Part shown: positions 11,313 through 22,587 of the stretch, one piece after another | How the letters are laid out: the number at the start of each line of letters is the position of its first letter | Position numbering within the stretch: position 1 is the stretch's first letter | Assembly: GCA_014529385.2 (NCBI GenBank) | Contig: CM043963.1 | Coordinates: forward strand, 102,964,912-103,028,911 | DNA: 64,000 bases | Source: Adiantum capillus-veneris | Taxonomy: Eukaryota; Streptophyta; Polypodiopsida; Polypodiales; Pteridaceae | Reading direction: 5' to 3' | Made by a program: the position numbers and the translations under genes | The notes under the pieces: generated by a model | The model's input: the letters and a program-made list of their open reading frames with translations, nothing else | Databases searched by the model: none | What the model was told of the DNA's origin: nothing

Positions 11313-11851
11313 TAAAAAATGAATCAAATTGGGGGCTTTTTTCTTGGCCTTTTGAGGTGCCGTTTGAAGCCTGCAAAGTGGAGTTCTCTAGCAAGCTAGC
11401 CCCTTTGTAACTTTTGCTTGAAAATGGCCATGGTGATGGCATTGCAAGCCCGTGTATGTGTTTTTTGAAGTGCAATCAAGCAACAGTTGCCTCCCGTGCT
11501 GTTGTTTCTCCTTCCTCCCTTCTCTTTCTCCTGCTTTCATGTCCCTCTTTGGTGTCGGTTGTGTGGAAGTGTGTGCCCCCCCGGATCGATGGTGTTTTGA
11601 GTGAGAGAGTGAGATTGAGTGGTTGTGTGCCTGTGCAAGGGTGGAGACATGCAGTGGTAGTAGGTGTATCTTGTGTGGTGGGTTTGTAGAGTGTGTGAGT
11701 AGTGGCAATTGAGAAAGCGGTGGTCTGCTTGTGTTAAGTGTTTCTTTGAAGGTGTTTTCAGAGAGGATAGGGGTGCTGTGAATACCCTGAGCTATAGAGA
11801 GGCCCTTTTGTTTGTGCTGGGCATGTTCCCCCATTCCCCCTCTCCATCTTC

Positions 11852-11869
11852 TGGTGCCCCCACTGAGGA
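11852..11869 (+). promoter_or_regulatory. Primer-binding site of element A
   Basis: TGGTGCCCCCACTGAGGA begins 5 bases after the LTR end. The leading TGG pairs with the CCA end of a tRNA. The same 18-mer, or a near match, sits at the same place in element B (24481-24500) and element C (44950). I cannot name the tRNA from memory. Confidence 0.8.
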
Positions 11870-11885
11870 GCACACTGATTGCTCC

Positions 11886-13249
11886 CAGTTGATAGAAAAG
11901 AAGCGGTTTTTCGCGTTGGAAGTCATTGCAGGTAGAAGCTATGGACCGATTTTCAAAGGAGAAGAGAGCCCAACAAGTGGATGTCAGATTTCGAGCTGTA
12001 CATGCTATCGTTACGTATGCCGAAAGAGGATAGAAAAATGGAGACTTTTCCTTTGGTGATGCGTGGTAGAGCTAAAGCATGGTACGATGCATTGGAAGGT
12101 GAGCCGAATCAAGCATGGCCGGCTCTACGGGCAAGGTTTCTTCACGACTTTCGCAAGGAAACTTTCCCAGTCGAAATGGATGCAAAACTGAAGGCGCTTA
12201 AATAAGATGTAAGTGAAGAGTTCAATTTGTTTTTGGGTCATTTTGAAGAGTGTTGGGCAGAGTTAGCGGCAGCCATGCAATTGGCTAATAGAGATTACTT
12301 CAATCTAGACAAAGTCATGGCGTGTCTGCATCCCAAGGTGAGAGAGAAAGTTGATTTTGAGAGCCCAGAGAATTATAATGGGGCGGTAGCCATTGCACGG
12401 TTGAAGAGCAGAAAGATAAAGAAGAAGATAGAGCAGGGCATGTCAGGCTACGAGATGATGGCCCATGTTCAACCGCAGAGTCCGAGAGAGGCTGGACATG
12501 AAGAAAATCAGGGAATTCGAGGTGTAGCTGTTGTGCCGCAAAATTGGGTGCGCACAGTGCAAGATTTATCCGAGCAGATACAGGAGTTGTGGCTCAGTGT
12601 CATGGATAGAGGACAGCCAAGAAGAGCAAGGGACAGGGCACGGCCACTGCCTGGTTGGTATTACAATTGTGGAGAAGAAGGGCATTATGCACCTGATTGT
12701 CCTCAACCGTAGAGAGAAAGAGGGGGTATGTACCCGCTTTTTGGTAGAGGTCGAGGTCAAGGGCAGTACAATGGTCCAAGAGAGCAAGCGGTGGAGAATC
12801 CTGTGCAGCCAGCTCCACAAAACGGAGGTGAAGTTCCAAGAGTAAACATCATAGGGGTGGACAAGCAGGATGGCGAGGTTTTTGCCAACAAGAGGGCAAG
12901 AGTTGAGAGGGAGACAGAGGCAGAGTGGGAAACTAGAGCTCGCAAAGGCAAAGAGAAGGTGTACGAAGGCAGAGAGCAGCCTGAGCCTAGCAAGAGAAGG
13001 AGCCATCGCAAGATCAAGCAAGCGGATTTCCAACTAGGACGTGGCTATCCCGAGTACAATCTGGTGAGTGATGTTCAAAATCAAAAGGCAAATATTAAGT
13101 TTGGTCAATTGTTAGCCTTAAATCCAGATCTAAGGAGGCAATGGTCCACCAGTGTTAGCACCAGGCTGCCAAGAGCTAAGGGAAATGTCCAAGCAGTGCA
13201 AAACATGGCTTTGAGGGTAGGTAGCCCCATTGATGTTCTTCGTTGGTAG
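11886..13249 (+). pseudogene. Gag of element A (broken)
   Basis: The first part reads RFFALEVIAGRSYGPIFKGE, then shifts frame to MSDFELYMLSLRMPKEDRKM and a capsid core with LVMRGRAKAWYDALEGEPNQ. A TAA at about 12202 (KALK-stop) replaces a likely Gln codon. The frame resumes as EEFNLFLGHFEECWAELAAA and continues to about 12712. The nucleocapsid finger is YYNCGEEGHYAPDC, in which the first zinc Cys has become Tyr; the element B copy keeps CWNCGESGHGMYNC. A basic, Glu/Arg-rich segment follows from 12728 to 13249 and ends in the motif QADFQLGRGYPEYNLVSDVQ plus LLALNPDLRR, also recognisable in elements B and C. Structural protein of the retrotransposon particle. Confidence 0.85.
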
Positions 13250-15821
13250 ATGCCATCATAGAGAAGAGGATGCAGGTACAAGCCTACATAGACGGTGGAG
13301 CATAGGTTTGTGTCATGACGGAAGCAGCCATGAAAGAGACGGGAGTCAAGGCAGTAGTCAGGTCAAATGTGCGCATGAGGACGGCCAACCATACTAAAGC
13401 CAGGTGTGTGGGTGTGGCGCAGGATGTGAAGGTCAAGGTGATGGACATAGAGTGCCTAATTGACTTCTTTGTGATGAAAGCAGGGGATAATGCTTACCTA
13501 TCATTTTGGGTAGGCCATGGATTTTGGCAATAGGTGCAAAGCAGGATTGGGAGAGCAAAGTGTTCACTTTGCCTGACAAAGAGAGAGGCAGACAAATTGT
13601 GCTTGATTTGAAGACCAAGGAGAGCAGTTCTCGTCCTATGGCAGTTAAAGATGAGGGTGATACGACGAGCTATGAGTACGAGACCGAGACGGGCTATGAT
13701 GAAGGCTATACTAGCACAAAGGAAGAGGAGAGCGAGGATGACATGTTGAAGATAGATGCAGACTTGTTCGGAGTCACCATAGACGACTCTCCACCTAAAG
13801 AAGAAGGTATGCAGCCTCAAGCACATGGTTTAAGCATAGAGGAGGTTTCAAGCATGATAAGTGAAGACTTAACCAAAGGGGAAAAGGAAGGATATGTTCA
13901 ACTGTGTGAGTCCTATCCAAATCTGTTTGCGACGGAGTATAAGCATTTGCGAGGTGCAAAAGGGGTGGAGCACAAAATTGTTCTTAAGGAGGGGCATAAG
14001 CCTAAAGCACAGAAGCTGAGAAGACTAGAAGAAATTCAAAAGGAAGCCCTTTGGTAGGAGATCAATAAGCTATTGGATGCAGGCATCATATATCCTGTGA
14101 AGGAGTCAGAGTGGGTCTCTCCACTGGTCATAACCCCTAAGAAGAATGGGAAATGGAGAGTATGCGTCGACTACAAGCCATTGAATTCTGTGACCAAGAG
14201 GAATCACTACCCCTTGCCGTTTCAAGATGAAATCCTAAACCAGGTGGCTGGGCATGAGAGGTATTCAATTATGGATGGCTTTTCGGGGTATTTTCAGATA
14301 GTGATTGCACTTGAAGACCAGCTGAAGACCACGTTCATATCTCCATGGGGTTGCTTTGCTTATGCCGGATGCCATTTGGATTAGTGAATGCATATGCCAT
14401 GTTCCAAGGTTGGATGAACAGGGTATTTGGTCCATACTTGGGACGCTTTATTAGGGTCTTCATGGATGATATCGGCTGCTAGAGTTCAAGGTTGGAGCAC
14501 CTATCGAAGCTCCAGTTATGCTTTCAAAGGATTGATGAAGAAGGAGGTCAGCTGAACCCCAAGAAGTGCAAGCTAGCACAGTCTCGAGCACAGTTGTTAG
14601 GTCATGTGGTGTCGCAAAACGGTATAGAGGCTGATCCCGAGAAGGTGAAGGTGTTGGTGTTGATGGAGCCGCCATCAGATGCTCAAGGTTTGTTTTCATT
14701 TGTTCATAAGTTGAAGTATTTGTCACGTTTCTTTTGGATGTTGTCGCAATATGTGCATCCTCTTCAAAAGAGGGCTCAGCAAGTGCATGGCTATGAGTGG
14801 GATGAGGAAGCTCAAGGGGCTTTTGATAGGGTTAAAGAGATTTTGTGCCAGTTGCCAGCGGTGTGTCCTCCCAATCAGGAGGATGACTTCTATGTGTCTA
14901 TGACAGTGGGCACAGTTGCTATTGGAGTGGTTCTATTGCAAAAGGTAGGGAGGAGCTACTAGCCGATATACTTCGAGAGCAGGGTGATTAGCCCTGGAGA
15001 GGCTACCTACACCGAGGCAGAGCAGTGGGTGATGACTCTAGTCTTCTCTTGCAGGAAGTTCAAAGTCCATTTGATTGTGCGTAAGTTTTTTGTATTGATG
15101 GCTAATAATCTATTGCCAGAGGTAGTGCTACATTTGAGGCCAGGAAGAAGGATTATGAAGTGGGTGTTGGAGCTACAGGAGTTCGAGTTCGAGTTCAAGG
15201 TGGATCACACGAGTCGGTCTCACCTGGCAGACATTCTTGTCAGTAAGGCCATCGACTTGCCGGCCTATCCAAGAGTGGTACGAGATGAAGCCAAGGAGGA
15301 ACCCGACTTGGAGGATGCTTTCACTATGTGGTTCGATGGAGCATATCGAAGGGTAGTGTAGAAAGCAGGAGGAGGTGTGGTGATACACGACCCACATGGC
15401 AAGACAATATTTTTGAAGGCGTATGATTTAGAGGATGTCCACACCAATAATGAGGTGGAGTATCTCACTCTGTATTTAGGTTTGAAGCAGTGCATAGAGT
15501 TCAGCATTTCAAGGTTGGTGGTGAAGGGAGATGCATTTCTAGTGATCAAGCAACTACTAGGCCAGTGGCAGGTAAAGCGCGATTCTTTGAAGCATTGGTT
15601 CTTTTCCATCAAAAAGATGCTGAAGTCTTTTGAAGAAGTCCAATTCAAGCATGTGAGGAGAGAGCAGAATCAAGAGGCGGATCAACTAGCTAGCAGCAAA
15701 GTACAGGTACATGTTGCAGGTCTATATGTGGGCCCAACCACTTATGTAGGTAGAGAGACTCTTAAGGAGATTGAAGGCTTTTTGAGTACAGGGCAATGTT
15801 TAGAGGGTTTGTCCAAGCTGC
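13250..15821 (+). pseudogene. Protease, reverse transcriptase and RNase H region of element A (broken; truncated by element B)
   Basis: The protease has AYIDGGA at about 13291 followed by an in-frame TAG, where element B has a Gln codon. It continues over a frameshift near 13495 into GRPWILAIGA. Reverse transcriptase: WVSPLVITPKKNGKWRVCVD (14110), [38 protein letters not shown], a one-base loss near 14375, then MPFGLVNA and the catalytic VFMDDI (about 14457). RNase H covers about 14880-15230. A second RNase H domain (AGGGVVIHDPHG, NNEVEYLTLYLGLK, VVKGDAFLVIKQLLGQW) spans about 15300-15720. The frame then reads GLSKLL and meets the element B LTR at 15822. Stops at 14056, 14480, 14959 and 15359 disable it. 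Confidence 0.88.
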
Positions 15822-16080
15822 TGAAGCGGTCCGGGGCGGGCAACAAGAAGAGCAACCTCTAGACACCCTTCAAGGCTCCCGTGCTGCTCAATGGGGCTGG
15901 GGCACAACACAACACAAACCAAAACAACAAACCCACAGCCAAATCCCAACTACACAAGGGGCACCACCTAGTTTAAGAGCGAACTGGGACGCAAAAGAGG
16001 AGAATCGTTAGAGCAACCCACAAACAAGCAAGGAATTTACACTAACCCTAACACCAATGGAACACTCTCACACACTAAAA

Positions 16081-16206
<126 letters not shown>

Positions 16207-16867
16207 TGCTCGGGCTGCTTTGAAGTGTATCGTTAATGATCAAGAAAACATAAATATATATATGTAAGAAAGAGAGAGGAGGGGGAAGGGGGTGCTTGTT
16301 GCACTAATGCCTTCTTACAAATCTGTCATGACCAATCAAAGTGAGATTAGTATTTGTTCAACATAGCCTGAGTACATTACACCACAACACATCACAAGAA
16401 AAAAGCCACCCCAATCACTGTCTTAAGGCCAAGGGAGTCCTCTCCACCCTGTCGCCCTCTTACAGCATGTGGGATTTATGGCTAAATTGATAACAATACC
16501 CGAAGACAAGATATCAAGAACTTAAATAAAACACCAAGACACTTACACATCATTATTGTCCATGACTTCACGTTGGAAGGGAGACAAGGTATCCATGCTT
16601 AGTCCAAATTCACCCTCCTTGATTCAGCAAATGTTGGGCTTACACTAGTAGGAGAAATGATAGATTTCCTACCCTCAATTTAATGATCCCTCTCTCTTAC
16701 AATGGCATAGAGTTCCCTTTCTAATCACCCCTAATACAACACATACATATGCCTAATGCCAATGAGATTCCACTCAAGAGCTCCTTCTCAAGAGGTTGAG
16801 CTTGGCTTCTCAAGCTATAGCATAGTGCTCTTTCTTCTCCCCCCCTTTTCGTGCTAGCTACACCCTC

Positions 16868-16875
16868 CTTTTATA
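16868..16875 (-). promoter_or_regulatory. LTR TATA box of element B (left copy)
   Basis: On the minus strand this reads TATAAAAG in the context GCTATAAAAGGAGGGTGTAGC. The counterpart in the right LTR is at 25520-25527, and that is the copy which would drive the element's transcript. It lies about 1 kb before the LTR end, in the position expected of U3. Confidence 0.5.
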
Positions 16876-18590
16876 GCAATTTTGAAGGCTAGGGTTACTC
16901 CTCTAACCATGGTTGGGTTAGATTTTCAGCAATTTATCTAATTTCTTTTGCTTGGAATTATCAAGAAGTTGGTGGGGAAAGAGAGAGGAGAGAAATGGAG
17001 GTGATAGGACTTTTCACAGTGGGTTAGTGTTAGTAGAGTTAGTATTAATTTACAAATGGAATTGGATATTTACAATGGGAGTGTCCATGTAGGATACAAA
17101 TAAGGAAGAAAAACTCTTAAGAGGTAAGAAAAGGTGGATTTCTTACAAGGTTGATGCTCCAAGTGTCTTGAGTAGGGCCAATTTTGACGCTTGTTGACGA
17201 TCCACTAGCTTTGACGGTACATTTTTTCTCCACTCTTGACCTTCCTTGAGAGACAAGGTAATTGGAGCTGAGTAATCAACCACCATGATGCTGTCTTTTA
17301 AGAGAAGAGGATGAATTTTGTGGTTTTTTTGATAGATATGGGTAATTTGGAAGTGGAAAAATGAGACTAGGTGGTCAATTTTGGAATGGAATTGTGTGTG
17401 GGAGGTATGAGTTCACCATGGTTTCTCTTATTCTTCAAGGTTGAGGAGAAGGTGAGTAGGGTGCAGAGAGGAGTGGTGAGAGAGGTGGGGATGATGAGTG
17501 GAGAAGTGTGTGTGAAAGAGGAAAATGATAAAGTGGAAGAGAGAGTGTGGCTGCATAGCATGGAAAAATTGGGGTCCACTAATAAAATCATAGCTCACAG
17601 CTCCTAGCTCAAAAAAATATGAAAAAATTTGAGGCAAAAGTTCAGCCCACGAGCTACAACTTTTGTTTGTATCAACTTTTCAAATTCGGAGAGCAAGTGA
17701 ACTTTAAAAATTCAGCAAAACCGACCGTTTTTTTCCACTACACAAGGTCCTTGTGGGGTCCTTCTTTGGATGATTCTTTTGAATACCTCCAAGAGTGAGC
17801 CCTCCATAGTGCATGTATGCATGCCACCTACCCTTGACCTTATTTGGTAGGTCTATAATTGAAGACATTGTTGAGATCATGATATAAGTGAATAGTACAA
17901 CTAAGAAAATCAAATATTGAGGGGTCTAAAAAATATGTACATGTCAAATATAAATAATATAAGTGGAAAAAATATAAAGGGGTCAAAAGAAATCTCTCTC
18001 ATTATGAGGCTACCATAAAAAGATAAATATTTTTGGTGTTCTAATTTTATAGAAAAAAAACAAAATAGATGTAGGAAGGGAAAAATCACGATAGTGAAAA
18101 AATATACACATAAATAAAACTAGTTTTTTTGGATTTTTGTTGGGGTGGAGTTACACCAAATATAAGAGAAGCTTACATGAAAATATTTCTATATGGAATA
18201 AAGAGTATGAAAAATGGTAAGAAAAATTGTGGTAATGGTGAGGCAATGTACAGAGCATAAATAACACACACCTAGGTAGAAATATTTAAATAAATACCAA
18301 AATAATTATGAAAAAATCTTTTATTTAGGCCCTATATACAAAGAAATATTTACATACGCATGGGCCATAATATACTTATATTTTTTATATTTTTTATTTT
18401 TTTGGATCAACTAGCCCAATGACTAGCTAATTGATGGTTTTTTATTTCAGTAAGGAGATATGGGAAATGTCCCCTAACTCACACACACCTATATACAGTG
18501 AAAGGGTGAGGGTAACCACAATGTTTGAGTGATTTGATAGGGTGAGATAACTCACTATGGCAATTACAGAGAGCCGAAAAACGGCTATCA

Positions 18591-18605
18591 TTAGCCCTCC
18601 CCCAG
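18591..18605 (-). promoter_or_regulatory. Polypurine tract of element B
   Basis: The minus strand reads CTGGGGGAGGGCTAA directly before the TGATAGCC start of the 3' LTR. Element C has the identical tract before its 3' LTR at 50158-50172. This primes plus-strand DNA synthesis. Confidence 0.85.
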
Positions 18606-18618
18606 GATGATGGTATAT

Positions 18619-20625
18619 TCATGTACCATCATAAACAATCTTTTCCAAAGAGAGTGCTTTAGAGTCTTTGACAAGATCTTCATTGTTTGGCCCCTTGGAA
18701 TTTTGGTTTGTGTTACACTCATGCTTCATGGAACAATACTTACATGAGATAGTTGCCTTTTGCTCTGGTAGATCCTTTGGTAGAAGGCGATTCAAGTAAG
18801 GCTTCAAGAGATAGCCGTTTACCTTCCTGGAGTGCTCTTTCCCATTCAAGTCCATAAGTTGATAGTAACTTGAATTGAAAGCCTTCTTGACTATGTATGG
18901 CCCCTGCCATCTTGTTTCAAATTTGGCATCAAAACGATTATTGAGTCGATTGTCATACCTTAGCACAAGATCTCCTTCATTGATGTCTTTGTCCTTCAGT
19001 TTCTTGTCAAGCTTCTCCTTTGTCTGTGTGGCTTTCCTCTTATAGCACTCGTATGCTGCTTCTCTTTTCCACTCAAGCTCAGCTAAGGTAAGAAGGGGAT
19101 CCATCCATGCTTGTTGATCATCTTGTGCTGATTTGCCATGAAGTCGCATTGTTGGAATGTTTAGTTCAATTGGCTGTAAAGCCTCTTGACCATAGACCAA
19201 GTGAAATGGTGTGAACTCCGTGGCTTCCCTATATGTGGTTCGATATGCCCACAAGGCACCATCCAAGAAGTCATCCCACAAATTTGTCTTATTTTTCACC
19301 ATCTTTCTAATGATGCCTGCAATGACACCATTACCTTTTTCTACCAAACCATTTGATTGGGGATAGTAGGGTGTACTGTGACGATGTAGAATGCGAAGTT
19401 CTTCACAGACTTCTGTGAGCAATCCCTTTCTAAACCCTGGACCATTATCAGAAACAATCTCCAAAGGTGTGCCAAATCTACAACAAATGTGAGTGTAGAC
19501 GAATTTGCTCACTGTCCTCTCATTTACCTTTGCCACACTTTGTGCTTCTACCCACCTAGTCATATAGTCTACAGCCACTAGAATGTAGAGTTTACCATTT
19601 TTTGTCCTAGGCAGAGGACCCATAGCATCAATGCCCCACTTTTCAAAGGGTCCATTTGTAAGCACAATTTGCCTTGGACCATAAATCAATCTTCTATTCC
19701 CATTTACCTGACAATGGTGACAACTTTTACACCAATGTTGGACATCCACATGCAGACTTGGCCAAACATACCCCGCAAGCAAAATCTTCTTCACAGTTAA
19801 TTCTTGGGAAAAATGACCACCACATGCCTCTTCATGCAAACCTTTTAGAATGGCTGGAATTTCCGCGATAGTTGGTACTCTTCTGCACACTTTATCCTTC
19901 CCTCTTTGATAGAGAGAGCTTTCTAGGAAGAGATACATGCTTGCCTTCTTCATGAGTCTCCTCTTCTGAGCTTTTGTGAAGTCTGGTGGAAACTCACCCT
20001 CCAAAATGTAGCCAATGATGGGAGCCAATGACTCCAATCCCTGGTACCTCGGTTGCTTCACAGCAGCCGCCACCATGATGACCTGCACTTCTTTCTTTAC
20101 ACATGCAACGGCATGTTGTGCAAGTAAATCAGCATCTTCATTTTGTTTCCTAGGAATATGATATAATTGCACCTCCTCAAATTGATTAAATAGCCTACGG
20201 ATGGTATGAACTTTGGCCCTTAGTCTTTTATTTTTGCATGCCCAAATGCCTAAAATCTGCTTCACAATGAGAAGTGCATCCCCTTTTACCATGAGACGTT
20301 GTATACCATGGCTAATGCATATTTTTAAACCATGAAGTAGTGTGTCATATTCTGCTTCATTGTTGCTAGCTGAACTTGGTAGATTGAACTTCTCTTTCAT
20401 GACCACCTCTCCACTTGGGTTGAGCAACACTAGCCCTCCCCCTGCTTTTCCTGTGGCTCGACGAAAAGCTCCATCAAAGAACAAGGTAAAAGCATTAGGA
20501 ATAATTTTTGGTGGTGGCAATGGTAGGGTCTTTACTTCAGGCACCTTAATCTCCTTTTCATGCACCCTATAAGTGAGAATCCCTGCCAATTGTGCACGCA
20601 CACTATCTTCTACCTTGAAAGAGTA
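18619..20625 (-). CDS. Second RNase H and integrase half of the element B polyprotein
   Basis: A 660-codon frame counted from its first Met at 20601; the frame is open upstream to the TAA at 20628, so it is the continuation of the upstream polyprotein. Order: archaeal-type RNase H at roughly residues 38-170 (LFFDGAFRRATGKAGGGLVL, NNEAEYDTLLHGLKI, VKGDALLIVKQILGIWACK); integrase zinc finger (HEEACGGHFSQE ... CKSCHHCQ, an HHCC set); catalytic core with WGIDAMGPLP, IVSDNGPGF and SNGLVEKGNG supplying the D, D and E; and a C-terminal GPY/F module (TRWQGPYIVKKAF). It inserts the cDNA into the host genome. It is uninterrupted and is the best-preserved protein in the window. Confidence 0.93.
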   Translation of the reverse strand, partial: YSFKVEDSVRAQLAGILTYRVHEKEIKVPEVKTLPLPPPKIIPNAFTLFFDGAFRRATGKAGGGLVLLNPSGEVVMKEKFNLPSSASNNEAEYDTLLHGLKICISHGIQRLMVKGDALLIVKQILGIWACKNKRLRAKVHTIRRLFNQFEEVQLYHIPRKQNEDADLLAQHAVACVKKEVQVIMVAAAVKQPRYQGLESLAPIIGYILEGEFPPDFTKAQKRRLMKKASMYLFLESSLYQRGKDKVCRRVPTIAEIPAILKGLHEEACGGHFSQELTVKKILLAGYVWPSLHVDVQHWCKSCHHCQVNGNRRLIYGPRQIVLTNGPFEKWGIDAMGPLPRTKNGKLYILVAVDYMTRWVEAQSVAKVNERTVSKFVYTHICCRFGTPLEIVSDNGPGFRKGLLTEVCEELRILHRHSTPYYPQSNGLVEKGNGVIAGIIRKMVKNKTNLWDDFLDGALWAYRTTYREATEFTPFHLVYGQEALQPIELNIPTMRLHGKSAQDDQQAWMDPLLTLAELEWKREAAYECYKRKATQTKEKLDKKLKDKDINEGDLVLRYDNRLNNRFDAKFETRWQGPYIVKKAFNSSYYQLMDLNGKEHSRKVNGYLLKPYLNRLLPKDLPEQKATISCKYCSMKHECNTNQNSKGPNNEDLVKDSKALSLEKIVYDGT

Positions 20626-22587
20626 TTAACACTCTTGCAACTCCATAATCCACTTTGAGATCCTAGTACTAAGATTCATTTGAGATGACACCCAAGGGAA
20701 CAAATTATCTGCGGTGAGGATTACAAAAGGTTTTGGGAGCAAGTAGGATCTAAACTTCCTTATCGCAAACATGAGAGAAAGCATCATGAGTTCTGCCTCC
20801 GTGTAGCCTCTCTCTAAAGCATTCATGACCCTACTAGCAAAGTAGATGGGCCGCATCCTGGTACTATAGGGATCTTGTTGTAACAAAATTGCACCAATTG
20901 TTTCTTTCCCAGCACTAGAGCTAACAAAGAATGTGTACTCCCAACAAGGAGGCATGCGTGTTGGTAGCTCTGACAAAATGGCTTTAATGTTACAAAAGTA
21001 CTCTTCAAGCTCATCAGACCATGCAAATTCTACTTGTTGTGTCAACTTTTGCAAAGGGTGAAGTAACTCCGAGGCTAAGTGAATGAAGCGTGACATATAC
21101 TTCACCTTTTGAATGAATGAGATGACCTCCTTAAGACTCTTCGGTGATGGGAGCTCAATAAGAGCCTTTGACTTTGAAGGATCCATCTCAATGCCTTTAT
21201 AGGGAACCTTGTGACCAAGCAAGATTACTTCATCCTCACCTATATGGCACTTGTCGGGGTTGAGTTGACCTCCCATGTCGTAGAGCTTCTTTAAACCTTC
21301 TTCTACCCTTTGTAGATGCAATGATTTTGAGCTATAAATACAGAAATCATCGATGAACACCCTAATTGACTTTCCAAAGAATGCTTGAAACACCATATTC
21401 ATGAAACATTGGAATGTTTTAGGAGCATTTGTCAGACCAAATGGCATGACTCTAAAAGCATAACAACCCCAAGGAGTGATAAAGGTTGTTTTCAATTGAT
21501 CCTCCAATGCAATCCCTATTTGAAAGTAACCTGAGTAACCATCACACACAGTGTACTTCTCATGACCAGCTACCTCATTTAGTATCTCATCCTGGAATGG
21601 GAGGGGAAAGTGATCTCTTTTTGTTGCCTCATTGAGGGGACGGTAATCCACACACACCCTCCACTTGCCATTTTTCTTAGGAGTGACAACAACAGGAGAG
21701 ACCCACTCTGAATTCTCCATTGGATAAATGAAACCTGCTGCTAGAAGCTTTCTTACCTTCTTGAGTAGAGCCTTCTCCTTTATAACTCCTAGCCTTCGTA
21801 GCTTCTGAGCTTTAGGTGTGGCCTCAGGCTTTAACTCAATCTTGTGTTGAACCACATCTACCCCACGCACGTCGGTGTAGTCTTTAGCAAAAAGCCTAGG
21901 AAACTTCCTTAGCACACATTTGAACTCCTCTCTTTCATCCTTTGTAAGTGTTGTTGATAGCATACCTTCCAGCATCCCTTCATCTTGAACACCTTCGTTC
22001 TCTTGAGGACCTACCTCCTCCAAGCCTTGACAAGAGGTCTCTTGGTTACTTGGATTAAACCTTACCCCCATGACTTCGATGGAAGACTCCTCTTTAGTAA
22101 TGCTGCCGCCACTTTCTTCTTCTGAAGTGCTATCGGTCCAACCTTCTTCCGTCTCACTTTGAGATGATTCTTCATGGAGCTCCTCTTGGCGTTGCTCCTT
22201 CATGTCAAAGACAACCTTCTTATGATTTTCATTCCTGCAAATTAATTTCACACTCTCCCAATCCTGCAAAGCTCGCATTTTCATTAGCCATGGTCTTCCT
22301 AGGATAAATGGATAACCACTTCCCTTGGTCGACATAACATAAAAATCCACCGCTTTCTTAATGCCAAAGGCCTCTACAAAGACATTTTTACAAATGCCTA
22401 CACACCTAGCCTTGCTATTGTTTGCCATCTTGACTTTGATTTCAGGTGTCTCATGGATGTGCATGCCTAGTCTTTGCATGAGTCCCTCTGTCATGATGAA
22501 AATTTGTGCACCCCCATCCACTAGACCTTTCCTAACCAATCTTCCTTTGATGTAACAGTCTAGCACCGGTGTAATGTCCTTATTCAT
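20626..22587 (-). CDS. Protease, reverse transcriptase and RNase H of element B, ending at a probable nonsense mutation
   Basis: 653 codons from an ATG at 22587 that overlaps the end of the gag reading frame. Aspartic protease: LVDGGAQ with the catalytic Asp at residue 24 and a later ILGRPW. Reverse transcriptase from about residue 290: [70 protein letters not shown] and the catalytic VFIDDF. RNase H: SAGKETIGAILLQQD, RPIYFASRVMNALERGYTEAE. The frame ends IMELQEC-TAA at 20626-20628, yet the same frame continues YSFKVEDSVRAQLAG into the next segment. Element C reads EEFQYSFKVED here, so the TAA most likely arose from a CAA Gln codon. Confidence 0.93.
   Translation of the reverse strand: MNKDITPVLDCYIKGRLVRKGLVDGGAQIFIMTEGLMQRLGMHIHETPEIKVKMANNSKARCVGICKNVFVEAFGIKKAVDFYVMSTKGSGYPFILGRPWLMKMRALQDWESVKLICRNENHKKVVFDMKEQRQEELHEESSQSETEEGWTDSTSEEESGGSITKEESSIEVMGVRFNPSNQETSCQGLEEVGPQENEGVQDEGMLEGMLSTTLTKDEREEFKCVLRKFPRLFAKDYTDVRGVDVVQHKIELKPEATPKAQKLRRLGVIKEKALLKKVRKLLAAGFIYPMENSEWVSPVVVTPKKNGKWRVCVDYRPLNEATKRDHFPLPFQDEILNEVAGHEKYTVCDGYSGYFQIGIALEDQLKTTFITPWGCYAFRVMPFGLTNAPKTFQCFMNMVFQAFFGKSIRVFIDDFCIYSSKSLHLQRVEEGLKKLYDMGGQLNPDKCHIGEDEVILLGHKVPYKGIEMDPSKSKALIELPSPKSLKEVISFIQKVKYMSRFIHLASELLHPLQKLTQQVEFAWSDELEEYFCNIKAILSELPTRMPPCWEYTFFVSSSAGKETIGAILLQQDPYSTRMRPIYFASRVMNALERGYTEAELMMLSLMFAIRKFRSYLLPKPFVILTADNLFPWVSSQMNLSTRISKWIMELQEC

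Larger units (their letters stand above)
9576..11846 (+). repeat. 5' LTR of element A
   Basis: This copy begins TGTTGGTACAGCTGAAG and ends CCCCCTCTCCA. It matches 28635-30916 nearly throughout, differing in a (GA)n run (about 60 bp here, about 20 bp in the other), in a C run near 11574, and by scattered substitutions that are densest in the first 80 bp. It contains the TATA candidate at 11305 and a second TATAAAGG at about 10518 that the 3' copy has partly lost. Apparent long frames inside it on both strands come from low-complexity GA/CT and C runs. Confidence 0.93.

Noticed and set aside
16030-16055. Telomere-type repeat (CACTAACCCTAACACC)
   Set aside because: There are only about two degenerate units, inside an LTR and repeated in the other LTR copy.
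17367-17637. Small frames conserved between 17.4 and 26.1 kb
   Set aside because: They lie at the same place in the two LTRs of element B; identity reflects LTR duplication, not protein conservation.
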